NCBI GenBank assembly: GCA_964470995.1
Contig: CAYYEP010000001.1
Location: forward strand, 86,795-150,794
DNA: 64,000 bases
DNA from: UBA5738 sp964470995
GTDB taxonomy: Bacteria; Patescibacteriota; Minisyncoccia; Minisyncoccales; UBA5738
Direction of reading: 5' to 3'
Shown here one piece after another: positions 1-8,081 of this stretch. The notes under the pieces were generated by a model. That model was given only the letters and a program-made list of their open reading frames with translations, ran no database searches and had not been told where the DNA came from. How positions within the stretch are numbered: the first letter of the stretch is position 1; each line of letters begins with the position of its first letter. A program made the position numbers and the translations under genes.

Positions 1-2
1 AT

Positions 3-1265
3 GGAATATGGCCCGCTTGGGCGCCACTTGGCTATATAAACGGCAAAAACGCCCGCTGTATCGCCGTGGACAAAGAAAAGGCAAAGTATATCAAGCGGGC
101 TTTTGAAATGTATGCAACTGGCGAATACCCCCTCGCTCAAATCCGAAAGATTATCAATTCCTTGGGCTTGGTTGGCAAGAAAGGCAAAATGCTTTCCGTT
201 TCAAATTATCAGTATATGCTGAAAAATAAAATCTATTACGGAATGATTGAGTATAACGGCGAAATGTATGACGGAAAGCATGAACCGATTATCACAAAGA
301 AACTTTTTGATTCCGTTCAAGAAGTGATGGTGAGAAAGTCCAAACCGAAAACGCCAAAATTGAAACCGTATGTGTACAGAGGATTTTTCCGTTGCGGAGA
401 GTGCGGTTGTTTCATTACCACCGAAACGCAAAAAGGACATAACTATTTGCGTTGTACCAAACGGAAAAATCCTTGCACGCAAAGATATGTTCGCGAAGAA
501 ATCATCACTTCTCAAATAAAGGAGGAAATCAAAAAAGTTTCTTTGTCTTCCGTTTGGGCAAACGCTTCAATCAATTATTTTGAAAATGAAAAAATGAAAA
601 TTGCCCAAACGGAAAGCTCTTTCGCCCAAAAAGCGAGAAATGAGCTTGTGGAGATAGAAACAAAGCTTGATCGTTTGCTTGATTTACAACTAGACGGCAA
701 TTTGTCGCAAGTGGAATATACCACCAAAAAGCACAAACTCATTCTCGCTAAAAAAGATTTGGAAGAAAAAATCACCGCTTTTGGGCGAAAGAGCAATAAT
801 CGGTTCGAACTTGCCATTGCCTTTCTAAAAGACGCCAACCAAGCCGAAAAATACGCTCAACAAGAAAATCCCGAAAGGATTCGGGATTTTCTCAAAAAGA
901 TTGGTTCGAACTTCCGCATTACCGACCGCACTTTGGTTTTGGATTTCAAAAATGCTTTCAAAATTGCGGAAAAATACCATGCCGAGGCGCTTTGTGCCGA
1001 GGCAGTTTCTTACGATTTCACAAAAAGTGAAAATTGGCGGAGGGGGCGGGATTCGAACCCACGGACGGCTTTAAGACCGTCAGAGGTTAGCAACCTCTTG
1101 CAATGCCGCTATGCGACCCCTCCACAGATTGATCTGCGATCAAATTGCAAATTCCAAACCCTAAGCACCAATTATCAAGATAATACAAAACGACATTCCA
1201 ATAATAACGTTAAAGACCGCTTTGGTCAATCTCAACCCCGAAGAGCGCCTGCGTATTCCCCGTAG
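3..1265 (+). CDS. Large serine recombinase, C-terminal part (5' end outside window)
   Basis: Site-specific recombinase of the large serine family; the catalytic N-terminal domain lies left of the window. The frame is open from base 3 and begins inside the Recombinase domain (a WPAWAPLGY-type stretch), so the GTG at 66 is not the real start. Next comes a zinc-ribbon (CGECG followed by a second Cys pair, near residues 120-150) and a long coiled coil (roughly residues 190-255) typical of integrases acting on att sites. The last 80 or so codons run antisense through tRNA-Ser and into the 3' end of tatD, so this tail is probably supplied by the chromosomal target rather than by the original gene. 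The element it mobilises would extend leftward. Function is secure; the biological C-terminus is uncertain. Confidence 0.88.
   Translation, partial: GIWPAWAPLGYINGKNARCIAVDKEKAKYIKRAFEMYATGEYPLAQIRKIINSLGLVGKKGKMLSVSNYQYMLKNKIYYGMIEYNGEMYDGKHEPIITKKLFDSVQEVMVRKSKPKTPKLKPYVYRGFFRCGECGCFITTETQKGHNYLRCTKRKNPCTQRYVREEIITSQIKEEIKKVSLSSVWANASINYFENEKMKIAQTESSFAQKARNELVEIETKLDRLLDLQLDGNLSQVEYTTKKHKLILAKKDLEEKITAFGRKSNNRFELAIAFLKDANQAEKYAQQENPERIRDFLKKIGSNFRITDRTLVLDFKNAFKIAEKYHAEALCAEAVSYDFTKSENWRRGRDSNPRTALRPSEVSNLLQCRYATPPQIDLRSNCKFQTLSTNYQDNTKRHSNNNVKDRFGQSQPRRAPAYSP
1035..1123 (-). tRNA. tRNA-Ser(GCU)
   Basis: Read on the minus strand, the acceptor GGAGGGG pairs with CCCCTCC. The anticodon arm AGAGG-TTGCTAA-CCTCT gives anticodon GCU. 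A long variable arm (GACGG...CCGTC) marks a class II tRNA, and the T-arm carries GGTTCGAAT. The discriminator is G and CCA is encoded (1035-1037). Its 3' end faces the recombinase gene, the arrangement expected when a mobile element has integrated into the 3' part of a tRNA gene. Confidence 0.93.
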
Positions 1266-2097
1266 CGGCAGCTATAACCGTTTCGACGGGTTCATTACGG
1301 ATCTGCGCCACGCGTTGGGCGACATTCACCACATATCGCGGCTCGTTGCGCTTTATTTGGGACAACGGCCCGCCGGAGGCGATATCCGCTAAGGGCGGCA
1401 AAAGATAGGGGCAATCGGTTTCCAGCAAAATTCTATCGAGAGGCATTCGAGCGATCGCGTCGTTGATGTCGCGCTTAAAGATGATGCCGTTCAGCCCGAA
1501 ATAAAACCCGAGATCGTAATACCGCGCCGCGTCGGCGGCAGTGCCGGTGAAACAGTGCACCGCTCCCCTGACCGGGCCGTTGGCTTTAGCTTCGTTTTCC
1601 AGAATCGCAATAATATCTTCGTGAGCCAGGCGCGAATGGATAATAACCGGCAAATCAAGTTCTCGCGCCAGCGCCAACTGGCGGCAAAAAACTTTTTTTT
1701 GTTTGGTTTTTATCGCACCGGATTTTTCTTTGTCTTTGGGAAGGCGCAAATAATCCAGACCGATCTCTCCGATAGCCACAACCTTATCCGAGGAGCGCGC
1801 CAGCCTGCGATAGGCATCGGCGTTGAAATCGGTTTCGGGAATATTTTCAGGGATACAATGGTCGCGGTTTTGCGGCGCGCCAACCAAAATATTCTCCGGG
1901 TGCAGGCCGATAGCAGCCCAAAGCCCTCGGCCGTACTCGCGAGCGATCGCCACCGCCCGCTCGGAAGACGGATAATTAACCCCAATATTGATCACGAAAA
2001 CTCCCCTTTCGAGGGAGTCGGCGGCGACTTGGCGCCAATCGTCGGCAAATTCTTTGAGGTTAAGATGAGCGTGGGTATCAAATATTTGCGGCAACAT
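1210..2097 (-). CDS. tatD: TatD family metal-dependent DNase
   Basis: A 295-residue TIM-barrel hydrolase of the TatD family (3'-5' exonuclease, cytoplasmic). Visible metal ligands are the N-terminal DTHAHLN motif (HxH), GEIGLDY, IIHSR, HCFTG and the C-terminal ETDCPYL aspartate. The start is set at ATG 2097 (MLPQIFDTHAH); an earlier possible start would add 19 residues that do not look like the family. It overlaps the end of the upstream DUF475 gene by 20 nt, so the two are probably translationally coupled. The 3' end overlaps the recombinase read-through on the other strand. Confidence 0.93.
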   Translation of the reverse strand: MLPQIFDTHAHLNLKEFADDWRQVAADSLERGVFVINIGVNYPSSERAVAIAREYGRGLWAAIGLHPENILVGAPQNRDHCIPENIPETDFNADAYRRLARSSDKVVAIGEIGLDYLRLPKDKEKSGAIKTKQKKVFCRQLALARELDLPVIIHSRLAHEDIIAILENEAKANGPVRGAVHCFTGTAADAARYYDLGFYFGLNGIIFKRDINDAIARMPLDRILLETDCPYLLPPLADIASGGPLSQIKRNEPRYVVNVAQRVAQIRNEPVETVIAAATGNTQALFGVEIDQSGL

Positions 2098-3022
2098 TGT
2101 TTTCTTTTTTAAGCAAGCAATGGGACTGCCAAAATGCGGTACCGACAAAAGCAAGCGTTACCAGCGTGGGAATGAATTCCGGCAGTTCAACGCCGAAACT
2201 TTCGATAATAATTACCAACCCCAATACCCCGATGGAAGTCATCGCGCCATTTTTTAGATATTTGTATAACGCGACCTTATCGACGCTTTTGATGGTCATT
2301 TCCCGCACGATCAGAGCGCCGATGCCATTGCCAATCAGGATGAGCGGAATAGATGTCGTGAACGCGAACGCCCCCAAAACCCCATCAAACGAAAACGACA
2401 TATCCAATACTTCCAGATACATCAACTTGGAAAAATCACTCATCGAACCGGCGCCCGCCATAAGCTGGTGAGATTGTTTTTCGGCCTGCTCGCGGAACCC
2501 GTAAAGGATAAAAAACGCGGCGTTGCCGATCGCGGCGGATAGCATCAGCATTGGGTTGTAGCTGGCCGCATAAAGCAGAAAGACAAGAGTTACCGCGACA
2601 AAGCCAAAAAACCAGATACCGTAGTGAGGTTTTATGAATTTATCAAGAACAAAGAAGGGGCATTTTTCCTCCAAAAACAGCCAGTGAAGGTACAACAGAA
2701 ACAGAAACACTCCCGCGCCCATAAGGATAAGCGGCTTGCCTTCTTCGATGGCATGGGCCACGTCCGGAGAACTGGTAAACATCGCCTGGAACGCTTCCAT
2801 AAAACCAATTCCGGGAACAGTGAGCCAGACAACCAAAAACGGCAGTACGCCGCGAACGACGAATACCGCAAAAAAAAGACCCCAAACCAAAAAAATCTTC
2901 CGCCATTTGGCGCTCATAGTTTTTAAGACGTAGGCATTGACAATGGCATTATCAACGCTGTTAACTATCTCAAAAACGACCAAACCGAGAATTATTACCA
3001 ACGCGCTTATAAGATCGAACAT
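2078..3022 (-). CDS. DUF475 / TerC-like integral membrane protein
   Basis: A 314-residue multi-pass membrane protein of the DUF475 family, which belongs to the TerC clan. The N-terminal FEIVNSVDNAIVNA segment carries the conserved acidic residues of TerC-like proteins, and a second acidic pair (LDMSFSFDGV) sits near residue 210; such residues are thought to handle metal ions (Mn or Te resistance in relatives). About eight hydrophobic segments are visible. It ends with TGA overlapping the tatD start. The substrate here is unknown and manganese export is only an inference from the clan. Confidence 0.85.
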   Translation of the reverse strand: MFDLISALVIILGLVVFEIVNSVDNAIVNAYVLKTMSAKWRKIFLVWGLFFAVFVVRGVLPFLVVWLTVPGIGFMEAFQAMFTSSPDVAHAIEEGKPLILMGAGVFLFLLYLHWLFLEEKCPFFVLDKFIKPHYGIWFFGFVAVTLVFLLYAASYNPMLMLSAAIGNAAFFILYGFREQAEKQSHQLMAGAGSMSDFSKLMYLEVLDMSFSFDGVLGAFAFTTSIPLILIGNGIGALIVREMTIKSVDKVALYKYLKNGAMTSIGVLGLVIIIESFGVELPEFIPTLVTLAFVGTAFWQSHCLLKKENNVAANI

Positions 3023-3034
3023 AGTCGGTTTTTC

Positions 3035-4315
3035 TTAATTATTCTTAATTTTTAAAACGGACGGCAACGCCAGCTTGTGGGCGTTGTTCTTTTTGCGGTC
3101 GATAACTTTTTGCATTTTTTTAGGATCGACATTGGCAAGGTAGCAAACCTCTTCGGGCAGAAGCCCCTGGCTTAAAAGTTTTAACGCCGTATCCAACTGG
3201 TGGTAAGTCAAACCCAATTCTTTTTCGTCGGTCTGGCCGGGCCAAAGAGCCGCGGTGGGCGCCACTTCAATGATTTCACTGGGCAGTTTCAAGCGTTTAG
3301 CCATTTCGTAGATCTCGGTTTTGTAAAGGTCGGCGATCGGCTCAATATCCACCCCCCCGTCGCCGTATTTGGTGAAATAGCCGATCTCCAATTCTGAACG
3401 GTTGGTGGTACCAATAACCAGCGCTTTTTTTAAATTCGCGTAATAGTAAAGCGCGGTCATCCGGAGGCGGGGCTTCATATTGCCATAAACCAAATTACCT
3501 CCGGCGGGCAGGATTTTGGCAAAATTTTGAATCACTTTGTCCAGATAAACTTTTTCCACCTTCATTTTGAAAGTTTTTTCCAGACGCGCCACATTGTTGC
3601 CGAAAGGGCATTTGCGAACGAAAGGCATCCAAACAAAGACCGCTTTTTTACCGAGAGTTTTTTGCATGATCGCGGCGGTTACCGCCGAATCGATGCCGCC
3701 CGAAACGCCGATGACTGCGCGGGCCAGCCCGGCGGCCTTCATTCGCTCTTTTATGAAATTGGCAATCCGGTCTTCGGGCAATACCTGGGACTGGGCGATG
3801 ATTCTGTCTTTGCCTTCGCCCTCGAGATACTGGACGGCGGCAACCGGTACCGACCCCTTCCAAGACATCCCCGCCCGCATAGCTTCGCGTACCTGGGTGG
3901 CGGTCAATCCCCGGCAAAACATCGGATGGCAGGCAATTTCGATGCCTGCTTTTTTTGCGCTGGCGGCGGACCAGTCGTTTTGGGTAACCAGAACGAGTTT
4001 TTCGGGATTGGTTTTTAATATCTGGGACAATTTTTTACCCCAGGCAATATCGTTTAAAAGGTCGGGCAAGCCGAATATCCGGCAATTGGCAATATTGGCC
4101 GCGGCAAGCACTTTTTCGAACATTTCTTTACGCTCTTTGTAGTCCAGCGGATTTTGGGCGGTACCGCTTTCCTGCATACTGCCAATAACAATAAAAAAAT
4201 CACTGGCTTGAGACGAGATCCATTTTATCACTTCCAAATGGCCGTTATGCAAAGGCTGGAACCGGCCTACAAAAACCGGAATTTTTCCTTTAGGTAAAAT
4301 ATATTCTGTTTCCAT
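3035..4315 (-). CDS. Fused nicotinate/nicotinamide-nucleotide adenylyltransferase and NAD synthetase
   Basis: A 426-residue bifunctional enzyme covering the last two steps of NAD synthesis. Residues about 10-170 form a NadM-type nucleotidyltransferase with GRFQPLHNGH near the N-terminus and a GLTATQVREA motif near residue 137, converting (nicotinic acid) mononucleotide plus ATP to the dinucleotide. Residues about 180-420 are an ammonia-dependent NadE: SGGIDS P-loop of the PP-ATPase fold, TTNRSE, and YGDGGVDIEPIADLYKTE. No glutaminase domain is present, so ammonia must be supplied. The gene has its own sigma70-like promoter and may be leaderless. Domain identities are secure; the exact substrate (NMN or NaMN) is not, although NadE implies nicotinic acid adenine dinucleotide. 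Confidence 0.94.
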   Translation of the reverse strand: METEYILPKGKIPVFVGRFQPLHNGHLEVIKWISSQASDFFIVIGSMQESGTAQNPLDYKERKEMFEKVLAAANIANCRIFGLPDLLNDIAWGKKLSQILKTNPEKLVLVTQNDWSAASAKKAGIEIACHPMFCRGLTATQVREAMRAGMSWKGSVPVAAVQYLEGEGKDRIIAQSQVLPEDRIANFIKERMKAAGLARAVIGVSGGIDSAVTAAIMQKTLGKKAVFVWMPFVRKCPFGNNVARLEKTFKMKVEKVYLDKVIQNFAKILPAGGNLVYGNMKPRLRMTALYYYANLKKALVIGTTNRSELEIGYFTKYGDGGVDIEPIADLYKTEIYEMAKRLKLPSEIIEVAPTAALWPGQTDEKELGLTYHQLDTALKLLSQGLLPEEVCYLANVDPKKMQKVIDRKKNNAHKLALPSVLKIKNN

Positions 4316-4323
4316 ATTTTTTG

Positions 4324-4352
4324 ATTTTACGCCAATAAAGCGGTTTTTTCAA
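4324..4352 (-). promoter_or_regulatory. Promoter of the NadM-NadE gene, probably leaderless
   Basis: On the minus strand TTGAAA (4347-4352), a 17-nt spacer and TAAAAT (4324-4329) form a near-consensus sigma70 promoter. The ATG lies only 8 nt after the -10 box and no Shine-Dalgarno fits between them, so the mRNA should start at or next to the start codon. Confidence 0.6.
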
Positions 4353-4360
4353 TTGCAATA

Positions 4361-4393
4361 ATTAAAAGCCCACTCCAAATATAAAAGAGTGGA
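4361..4393 (-). terminator. Intrinsic terminator
   Basis: Minus-strand hairpin CCACTC / GAGTGG with an 11-nt loop followed by GCTTTTAATT. It lies just after the stop codon of the 39-residue gene at 4399-4518 and would end that transcript before the NadM-NadE promoter. Confidence 0.6.
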
Positions 4394-4398
4394 CTGGA

Positions 4399-4518
4399 TC
4401 ACGATACAGCATGCATCGGATCCCTTAGAAGGTGTTCTATTTTAAGCTCAATCTTCTTCTTCGATTGCTGGCTTTTGTCGCCATTAGATTTAGATTCTAG
4501 TTTCTCAACTTCTGGCAT
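4399..4518 (-). CDS. Small 39-residue charged protein
   Basis: ATG at 4518 follows a purine-rich AAGGGGTGGATGG ribosome-binding region, and the frame ends with TGA at 4399, six nt before a hairpin terminator. The product (MPEVEKLESKSNGDKS...) is rich in Lys, Glu, Ser and Gln, has no hydrophobic segment and resembles nothing I recognise. Support comes from the RBS, the compact fit between the upstream frame and the terminator, and the absence of anything else in this stretch. Confidence 0.5.
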   Translation of the reverse strand: MPEVEKLESKSNGDKSQQSKKKIELKIEHLLRDPMHAVS

Positions 4519-4536
4519 TTTCCATCCACCCCTTCA

Positions 4537-4671
4537 TTACCTGACCCCGTATGGACCCATTGAAACAGGCCTGTCCCAATAACCGGGATCAAGATTTTTT
4601 TTGCTTTTACCCCCTTTTACGTTATTTAATCGGTTGCTATGCTCCCCTACATTCCTTATTCTTAAGTTAAT
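4537..4671 (-). CDS. Possible 44-residue peptide with an ATT start
   Basis: A strong AGGAGG (4678-4683) is followed six nt later by ATT (4669-4671) and a 44-codon frame ending TAA. The peptide ends LDPGYWDRPVSMGPYGVR and is basic in its middle. The in-frame ATG at 4719 has no ribosome-binding site. If real, the gene would be the first of a two-gene unit with the 39-residue protein. The rare start codon makes this weak; the good SD is the main reason to list it. Confidence 0.3.
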   Translation of the reverse strand: MNLRIRNVGEHSNRLNNVKGGKSKKNLDPGYWDRPVSMGPYGVR

Positions 4672-4719
4672 ACAATTCCTCCTTGAATAAATTGTTAATT
4701 GCGGGAGAATTTCCCGCAT

Positions 4720-4865
4720 TACTGGAATATCAGCGTCAGCGCCCTTCGCCAGTTACCCGGCGACGGCGATGATCACCCCTTTAAAGAGTGTGCCATCCCC
4801 GCTCCTTTTCGGTATTGGACTATCAGAGTATCGATGCCAGACACTACGGAAGCCCGCCGATAATT
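4720..4865. other. Unassigned, probably structured leader region
   Basis: No convincing gene. On the minus strand it contains nested complementary stretches (TCGCC...GGCGA inside CGCC...GGCG) and a GCGGGA/TCCCGC hairpin at about 4698-4714, suggesting a structured RNA upstream of the two tiny frames. It matches no riboswitch consensus I could recall. Confidence 0.3.
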
Positions 4866-4951
4866 AAAGACCCTTCCGTTTTAGGAAGGGTCTTTTGTTT
4901 GGCTCAAGCTATTCTTCTTTTTTAACTCCTGCCAAACAAAAGACCCTCCTT
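4866..4951. terminator. Overlapping alternative hairpins (terminator or attenuator-like)
   Basis: Segment A (4866-4877, AAAGACCCTTCC) pairs perfectly with the first part of segment B (4884-4895) across a 6-nt loop and is flanked by T-rich sequence on both strands, a classic bidirectional terminator. Segment B (4887-4903) also pairs perfectly over 17 bp with segment C (4931-4947). The two pairings exclude each other. Confidence 0.6.
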
Positions 4952-5075
4952 AATAATAAGGCCCATAAGCACGAGCAGTCCGAAAATATTAGGTTGGCGT
5001 TTTGGGCTGTTCATAATATTGCTATATGATTTTATTAACAGATACGCAAATTTCAGTCAAGAGGATAAACAGGAA

Positions 5076-5642
5076 CTATTTTTCACCAAAAAATATCTCT
5101 TTTAAAATCGCAGTGCCGTTATTGGCAATTACCACTCGCGCGAATGACGGATAATCGCGAAGTTTAGCGGATATCTGGCCGCCGGAGCCTTCGGGAATAA
5201 AATAATTTTCGATCCCGTAGACAGCTCTTACCGTTTCTTTTTTTTGATCGTCTTTTTTTGTGGAATCGTAATAACGATTGGAGATGTATTCTATATTCCC
5301 TTTAATAAATACTCCTCCGGCCGGCTTATTTTTTTCGATCGTATCTAAAATCCAATAGTTGCCGTTTTTTTTCAGCACCGCATAAATAATATCCTTTTTT
5401 GCAAATCCCTTTTGTTTTATCTCGGCCCGCGAAATCTCGATACTTGAGATATCATATTGAACAGTCATATAATCACCGCGCAGAGGATCGCGCGGATCAA
5501 CCGGCTCGATGGGAAGAATGATTTCCTGACCCCGCACCAGCAATGAAGCATTAAACACCACAAGACCGAAAACAATCAGCAACTGAATTACAACAGCCGT
5601 TAAAAACTTCGTTTTTTTGGGCAATATTGGAAACATAGTCAT
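5076..5642 (-). CDS. GDYXXLXY-family protein
   Basis: A 188-residue protein with one N-terminal membrane segment (about residues 13-34) and the family's signature GDYMTVQY about 22 residues after it, preceded by DPRDPLRGDY. Family members sit beside DUF2157/DUF4401 membrane proteins, as here, but their biochemical role is unknown. It starts inside the stop of the upstream gene (4-nt ATGA overlap), so it is the last gene of a three-gene unit. The C-terminal half carries a charged stretch (KKDDQKKE) in a probably extracytoplasmic domain. Confidence 0.82.
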   Translation of the reverse strand: MTMFPILPKKTKFLTAVVIQLLIVFGLVVFNASLLVRGQEIILPIEPVDPRDPLRGDYMTVQYDISSIEISRAEIKQKGFAKKDIIYAVLKKNGNYWILDTIEKNKPAGGVFIKGNIEYISNRYYDSTKKDDQKKETVRAVYGIENYFIPEGSGGQISAKLRDYPSFARVVIANNGTAILKEIFFGEK

Positions 5643-6721
5643 TGTTTAATTGTTTGTTCTTTCATCGCCCGGGCAAGATACTTCCTCCCCTTTTCCATCG
5701 CCCACCCTACGGAGAATAAAAGTATCCCGGCAAAAATGAAAAAGATGCTCTTGTCGAAAAATTTAAAGAACCAGTCGAAATATTTAATACCGACAAAAAA
5801 TATCATCAATACCGCCCCCAGATTAACCAACAACAATTCCCGGCGAACATAACCGATAAGGATTGTTCCTAAAATCTCGGCAAATAAAATAAAATTCATA
5901 ATCACCGCCCATAATATCCCCTCCGGCCAAAGCATGTCGCCGGACACCAACTCCCTTCCGGAAGCCGCCACAACAAACGAACCAAACAATAAAAAAATAA
6001 TTTCGATGCCGATTAATTCGGCGTTTAGCAATATTTTCCTGGACCAGGCATATAAAACAACAATTGTTGCGGCCCCACCAACAACCGTCAAAGCTAAAAT
6101 ATTTTGCAACGGCCCGACAGCCATCGACTCCAAAGACTCGAGGCCGTATTGGGTTGAATACGAAAAAAGAATCCAGTTGGCCAGAAATACACCGATCAGC
6201 AAATAAGCCAACCCGAAACGCTTCCATGCCGAAAAACTCATCTGGATAAAACCAACCGCATAAAGCGCGAGCGCCAGCCACATTAACCCAAGGGGAATGG
6301 CCGCGACTTCCTCAAAAAAATTTTTCGAACCGATTTGCCAATATGTCACTTGAGCGCACCACCAAAACAATAAACCAACCGTTGCCAGTATCGCCGAATA
6401 AACCGATTTCCAATAATAGGCAATCGCAAAAAAAATCATAACCGCCACCATTAGAATAAAACGCCAGGAAACCAATCCTCCCAATTCATTATTAACCGTA
6501 AAAATTGCATTGGCAGCGGCCAACCCGCCCAACAGCAAAAATATCTGGCTTAATGCATCCTGCCGTGACAGCGATATCTGAATGTACCAATTGCTTTCAT
6601 TGATTTCGGCAGTATTTCTTTTTTTGGTTCTTAAAAATGAGGAAATCACCGCCAAAATCAAAAAGACAAACAACGCGATTCCCGCCAATATCCCCATTAT
6701 TATGAAAATATATGATTCCAT
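5639..6721 (-). CDS. Multi-pass membrane protein, DUF4401-like partner
   Basis: About 360 residues with roughly ten hydrophobic segments and little else, placed between DUF2157 and GDYXXLXY genes where a DUF4401-type protein normally sits; the family call rests mostly on this context. ATG 6721 is used; a TTG at 6736 overlapping the upstream TGA is the alternative and would add five residues. Neither has a clear SD, so coupling to the upstream gene is likely. It ends with TGA inside the ATG of the next gene. Confidence 0.72.
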   Translation of the reverse strand: MESYIFIIMGILAGIALFVFLILAVISSFLRTKKRNTAEINESNWYIQISLSRQDALSQIFLLLGGLAAANAIFTVNNELGGLVSWRFILMVAVMIFFAIAYYWKSVYSAILATVGLLFWWCAQVTYWQIGSKNFFEEVAAIPLGLMWLALALYAVGFIQMSFSAWKRFGLAYLLIGVFLANWILFSYSTQYGLESLESMAVGPLQNILALTVVGGAATIVVLYAWSRKILLNAELIGIEIIFLLFGSFVVAASGRELVSGDMLWPEGILWAVIMNFILFAEILGTILIGYVRRELLLVNLGAVLMIFFVGIKYFDWFFKFFDKSIFFIFAGILLFSVGWAMEKGRKYLARAMKEQTIKQ

Positions 6722-6732
6722 ATTTAAAATAT

Positions 6733-7428
6733 TCAATAGCGATCCGGAGAATCAGCCAAAAAGCCGCGCCTCATTCTATGCGCAACCGCAAACAGAACGG
6801 CGGTAGAAATTATTAATAAAAGCCAAGGGGTCAAAAATAAGGGGTTGTAAAGTTCGCCGGAAAAAAAACCTACGGGATACCATACCAAGCCGATAAATCC
6901 GGTGAACGCCGCCAACCACCAAATCGACGCAATGTCGAGCGCCCAGGCCGCCGCGAGCGAACCCAGCATCCACCACAAAAAACCATCGGGCCAGTAAACC
7001 CGGGTATTATACATTTGCGCCGCCAAAAAAACCGCGCCGCCAAATATTATCGACCCTAGAAAAAACATTGCCTCCGCGGACTTCGCCAAGCGAATCTTTT
7101 CGTTCAAATACCAGCCGATCGCATCGACGCAAAACATTGAGATAAGAACCACAGCCATTTTCCCCGTACGGGTCATTTCCTGCCAATTGGCCGCAATAAA
7201 TGAAAATATTCCCAATCCAATCAGCACCGCGCCGATAGTCACGACGACGCGAATGGTTTTTTTTTGCGTTTCTTCTTTTAATTCCGCCGGCGACACCGCT
7301 TGCGCCACATAATTCTCAATCTGTTCTACCTTAAATCCGTCGGCAAGCAGTTTCAAATATATTTCTTCACGGCTCTTCCCTGTCCGAAGCGCTTGGGAAA
7401 CATATTGCATTTGAGAATCGTTCTCCAT
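6733..7428 (-). CDS. DUF2157 membrane protein
   Basis: A 231-residue protein. Residues 1-60 form a soluble alpha-helical region (GKSREEIYLKLLADGF), followed by about six membrane segments. The first of these, with IGAVLIGLGIFSFIAANW, is the DUF2157 hallmark. It is the first gene of the DUF2157/DUF4401/GDYXXLXY unit. ATG 7428 (MENDSQ) is preferred to the one four codons upstream, though both are possible. Function unknown; presumably part of a membrane complex with its two neighbours. Confidence 0.83.
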   Translation of the reverse strand: MENDSQMQYVSQALRTGKSREEIYLKLLADGFKVEQIENYVAQAVSPAELKEETQKKTIRVVVTIGAVLIGLGIFSFIAANWQEMTRTGKMAVVLISMFCVDAIGWYLNEKIRLAKSAEAMFFLGSIIFGGAVFLAAQMYNTRVYWPDGFLWWMLGSLAAAWALDIASIWWLAAFTGFIGLVWYPVGFFSGELYNPLFLTPWLLLIISTAVLFAVAHRMRRGFLADSPDRY

Positions 7429-7472
7429 ATTTGTTGTCACTTTATCAAAGTATACTACTATTAGAAAAGTTC

Positions 7473-8051
7473 TTAAAGATTAAAACGGCGCTCGCAATAA
7501 CGGCCTCCTTCCCGGAATTCCGGCCAGCGCCTCTGCCGGGAATTCTTGGATATATTAAAAAGCGAGCGCTGATCGCGCTCGCAAGCTTGGGTATAGGTTT
7601 TTGGCCCGTCCAATATTTTATAGCAAAGAACTATCATGCGCCAATAATTATCCTGCGCTTTATAGATAGCTTTGCCGATTTGCTCCATTACATCGGCCCA
7701 GGAAATACCACTTTCCAGGTAAATCTTGCCGCAGGCCATAATACCGCCTTTGGCCACTTTGGCAATAAGGAACCTGCCGTCAAACCAAATCTTGGCAATG
7801 AATTGCCCGGCATAACAAACCAGCTTATCCACGATCGGTTCAAAAGTAATGCTCCGGCGATAATCGGACAATTCTGCCCCCCCCAAGACGACTACCTGTT
7901 CGCGGCGGCGGCTTGTCCGGTCAATAATCTTTCCGTTCGGATTTATCTGGATCGCGTACCATGGCCCGCCATTCACAATCCCTAAAAGCTTTCCTAATTT
8001 ATTCCGATTGTTTATTCTTTTGGTTTTCACCGCATTGGCCAATCCATACAT
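7473..8051 (-). CDS. Hypothetical protein, 192 residues
   Basis: ATG 8051 is preceded by a good AAAGGAG eight nt upstream, which supports this frame over the long one on the opposite strand. The product is soluble and mixed alpha/beta with a basic C-terminus (SKNSRQRRWPEF). Runs such as GGPWYAIQINPNGKIIDR near residue 28 and SWADVMEQIGKAIYK near 125 look protein-like, but I recognise no family. It follows the broken frame at 8082-8343 and has no obvious partner. Confidence 0.62.
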   Translation of the reverse strand: MYGLANAVKTKRINNRNKLGKLLGIVNGGPWYAIQINPNGKIIDRTSRRREQVVVLGGAELSDYRRSITFEPIVDKLVCYAGQFIAKIWFDGRFLIAKVAKGGIMACGKIYLESGISWADVMEQIGKAIYKAQDNYWRMIVLCYKILDGPKTYTQACERDQRSLFNISKNSRQRRWPEFREGGRYCERRFNL

Positions 8052-8081
8052 ATTTTATACTCCTTTCTCTTTCCTTTGTTT

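Noticed and set aside
4740..4800. ZTP- or lysine-riboswitch-like wording (AACTGGCGAA) upstream of the tiny genes
   Set aside because: Only a short piece matches and the required partner segments are absent, so it is left as unassigned structured RNA.
7431..7985. 184-codon plus-strand frame
   Set aside because: It lies opposite the 192-residue gene, which has a good SD; this frame has none and no protein-like features.
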